From Acutalibacter sp. (GTDB lineage: Bacteria; Bacillota; Clostridia; Oscillospirales; Acutalibacteraceae): a stretch of 6,325 nucleotides of DNA. Shown in pieces: positions 5,355 through 6,325 of this stretch (position 1 is the first letter of the stretch; each line of letters opens with the position of its first letter). The position numbers were made by a program, and so were the translations under genes. Below the pieces are notes generated by a model. The model was not told where the DNA came from. It did not search any database and was given only the letters and a program-made list of their open reading frames with translations. The stretch lies in assembly GCA_022801475.1 (NCBI GenBank), contig JAAWSH010000259.1, positions 1 through 6,325 of the forward strand, read 5' to 3'.

Positions 5355-5389
5355 TAAGGACCCTCGTTTTTCGAGCGGTCCTTATTTTT
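5355..5389 (+). terminator. Riboswitch-controlled intrinsic terminator
   Basis: TAAGGACC (5355-5362) pairs perfectly with GGTCCTTA (5377-5384). CTCG (5363-5366) with CGAG (5372-5375) extends the stem across a single bulged C, closing a five-T loop, and TTTTT follows at 5385-5389. It lies 6 nt after the aptamer and 50 nt before the metK start, the expected expression platform of an S-box switch. Confidence 0.93.
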
Positions 5390-5438
5390 CGGTATGGATT
5401 TATCCTGACATCAAATCCAAGAAAGGGGTTATCCATTT

Positions 5439-6325
5439 ATGAAACTATTTACTTCCGAATCCGTTACCGAGGGGCATCCCGACAAGGTATGCGACCAGAT
5501 CTCAGACGCGGTGTTAGACGCCATTATTCAGCAAGATCCCCAGGCCCACGTGGCCTGTGAGACAACAGCTACTACCGGTGTAATCCATGTGATGGGGGAG
5601 ATCTCCACCACCTGCTATGTGGACATTGCCGATGTGGCCCGCCAGGTGGTCAAGGAAATCGGCTATGACACCCCGGAGTGCGGCTTTGATGGAAATACCT
5701 GTGGCGTCTTAACTTCCATTGATGCCCAGTCCCCAGACATTGCTATGGGTGTCAATGAGTCGCAAGAGGCGAAAAATGGCGAGACCGACGAAAACAGTCT
5801 CATTGGCGCGGGAGACCAAGGTATGATGTTTGGTTTCGCCTGTGACGAGACGCCCGAGTATATGCCCATGGCCATTTCCTTTTCCCACAAGCTGGCCAAG
5901 CAGCTCGCAAAGGTGCGCAAGGACGGCACCCTGAAGTACCTACGGCCCGATGGCAAGACCCAGGTGACTGTGGAGTATGATGGGGACCAGGTAAAGCGCA
6001 TTGATGCCATTGTAATCTCCACCCAGCATGATGAGTCGGTGAAGCTGGATAAGCTGAAGAAGGATATGATTAAGCATGTGATCAAGCCAGTGGTCCCCTC
6101 TGAGCTGGTGGATTCCGCTACCCGTATTTATATTAACCCCACCGGGCGCTTTGTGGTGGGCGGCCCTGTAGGCGACAGCGGCCTGACCGGGCGTAAGATT
6201 ATTGTGGATACATACGGTGGATATGGCCGGCACGGCGGCGGGGCTTTTTCTGGCAAGGATCCCACCAAGGTGGATCGTTCCGCTGCCTACGCGGCCCGCT
6301 GGGTGGCCAAAAACATCGTGGCGGC
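5439..6325 (+). CDS. metK: S-adenosylmethionine synthetase (methionine adenosyltransferase), 3' end missing
   Basis: This enzyme makes S-adenosylmethionine from methionine and ATP in the cytosol, releasing phosphate and pyrophosphate. The visible 295 codons, of roughly 390-400 in the family, are open to the window edge, so about the last quarter is missing only because the window ends. Signatures seen are [20 protein letters not shown] (4-23, including the ATP-binding GHPDK), the glycine-rich [12 protein letters not shown] (123-134, family signature 1) and [19 protein letters not shown] (266-284, family signature 2). The [17 protein letters not shown] block (245-261) lies between the last two. 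The ATG at 5439 follows AAAGGGG at 5422-5428. It is transcribed from the promoter at 5179 through the SAM-I riboswitch and terminator, a direct product-feedback loop. No missing residues were noticed. Confidence 0.98.
   Translation, partial: MKLFTSESVTEGHPDKVCDQISDAVLDAIIQQDPQAHVACETTATTGVIHVMGEISTTCYVDIADVARQVVKEIGYDTPECGFDGNTCGVLTSIDAQSPDIAMGVNESQEAKNGETDENSLIGAGDQGMMFGFACDETPEYMPMAISFSHKLAKQLAKVRKDGTLKYLRPDGKTQVTVEYDGDQVKRIDAIVISTQHDESVKLDKLKKDMIKHVIKPVVPSELVDSATRIYINPTGRFVVGGPVGDSGLTGRKIIVDTYGGYGRHGGGAFSGKDPTKVDRSAAYAARWVAKNIVA

Overview
The window looks like chromosomal DNA from a Firmicute of the class Clostridia, possibly a gut Oscillospirales- or Lachnospirales-type organism. This is an inference. 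It rests on a SAM-I (S-box) riboswitch in front of metK, sigma-A-type TTGNNN-N17-TATAAT promoters, purine-rich Shine-Dalgarno sites, a stand-alone BioY and the moderate GC content. It contains seven protein-coding genes; the last is cut by the window edge.

Left block (1-1055, + strand): bioY, the substrate-binding subunit of an ECF biotin transporter, overlaps by 4 bp a GTG-started, cysteine-rich DUF1284 protein, so the two are probably translationally coupled.

Middle block (1018-2111): a minus-strand gene converges on the DUF1284 gene and overlaps its 3' end by 38 bp. It encodes a Fic-family protein in which the catalytic HPFx[D/E]GNGRxxR motif, the flap-containing segment and the N-terminal inhibitory [S/T]xxxE[G/N] motif are all lost. 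The C-terminal winged-helix-like domain is intact. Its promoter overlaps a perfect 12-bp inverted repeat built on the element TTTGCATATA. Further copies of that element lie inside the gene, and one 10-base match lies just upstream of bioY. The most interesting reading of the window is a Fic pseudoenzyme turned into a DNA-binding autoregulator.

Right-centre block (2038-5162, + strand): from a divergent promoter, an AraC-type regulator, the replication-repair AAA+ ATPase RarA and an inositol-monophosphatase-family enzyme form a tight run (4-bp overlap, then a 1-bp gap). I see no terminator after the third gene.

Right block (5179-6325, + strand): a near-ideal promoter with an extended -10, a SAM-I riboswitch, an intrinsic terminator and the first 295 codons of metK (S-adenosylmethionine synthetase). 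SAM made by MetK should bind the leader and terminate its own transcription.

No tRNA, rRNA, CRISPR array, insertion sequence or attachment site was seen. The longest gene-free stretches are 1909-2111 (divergent promoters and operator-like repeats) and 5163-5438 (promoter, riboswitch, terminator).
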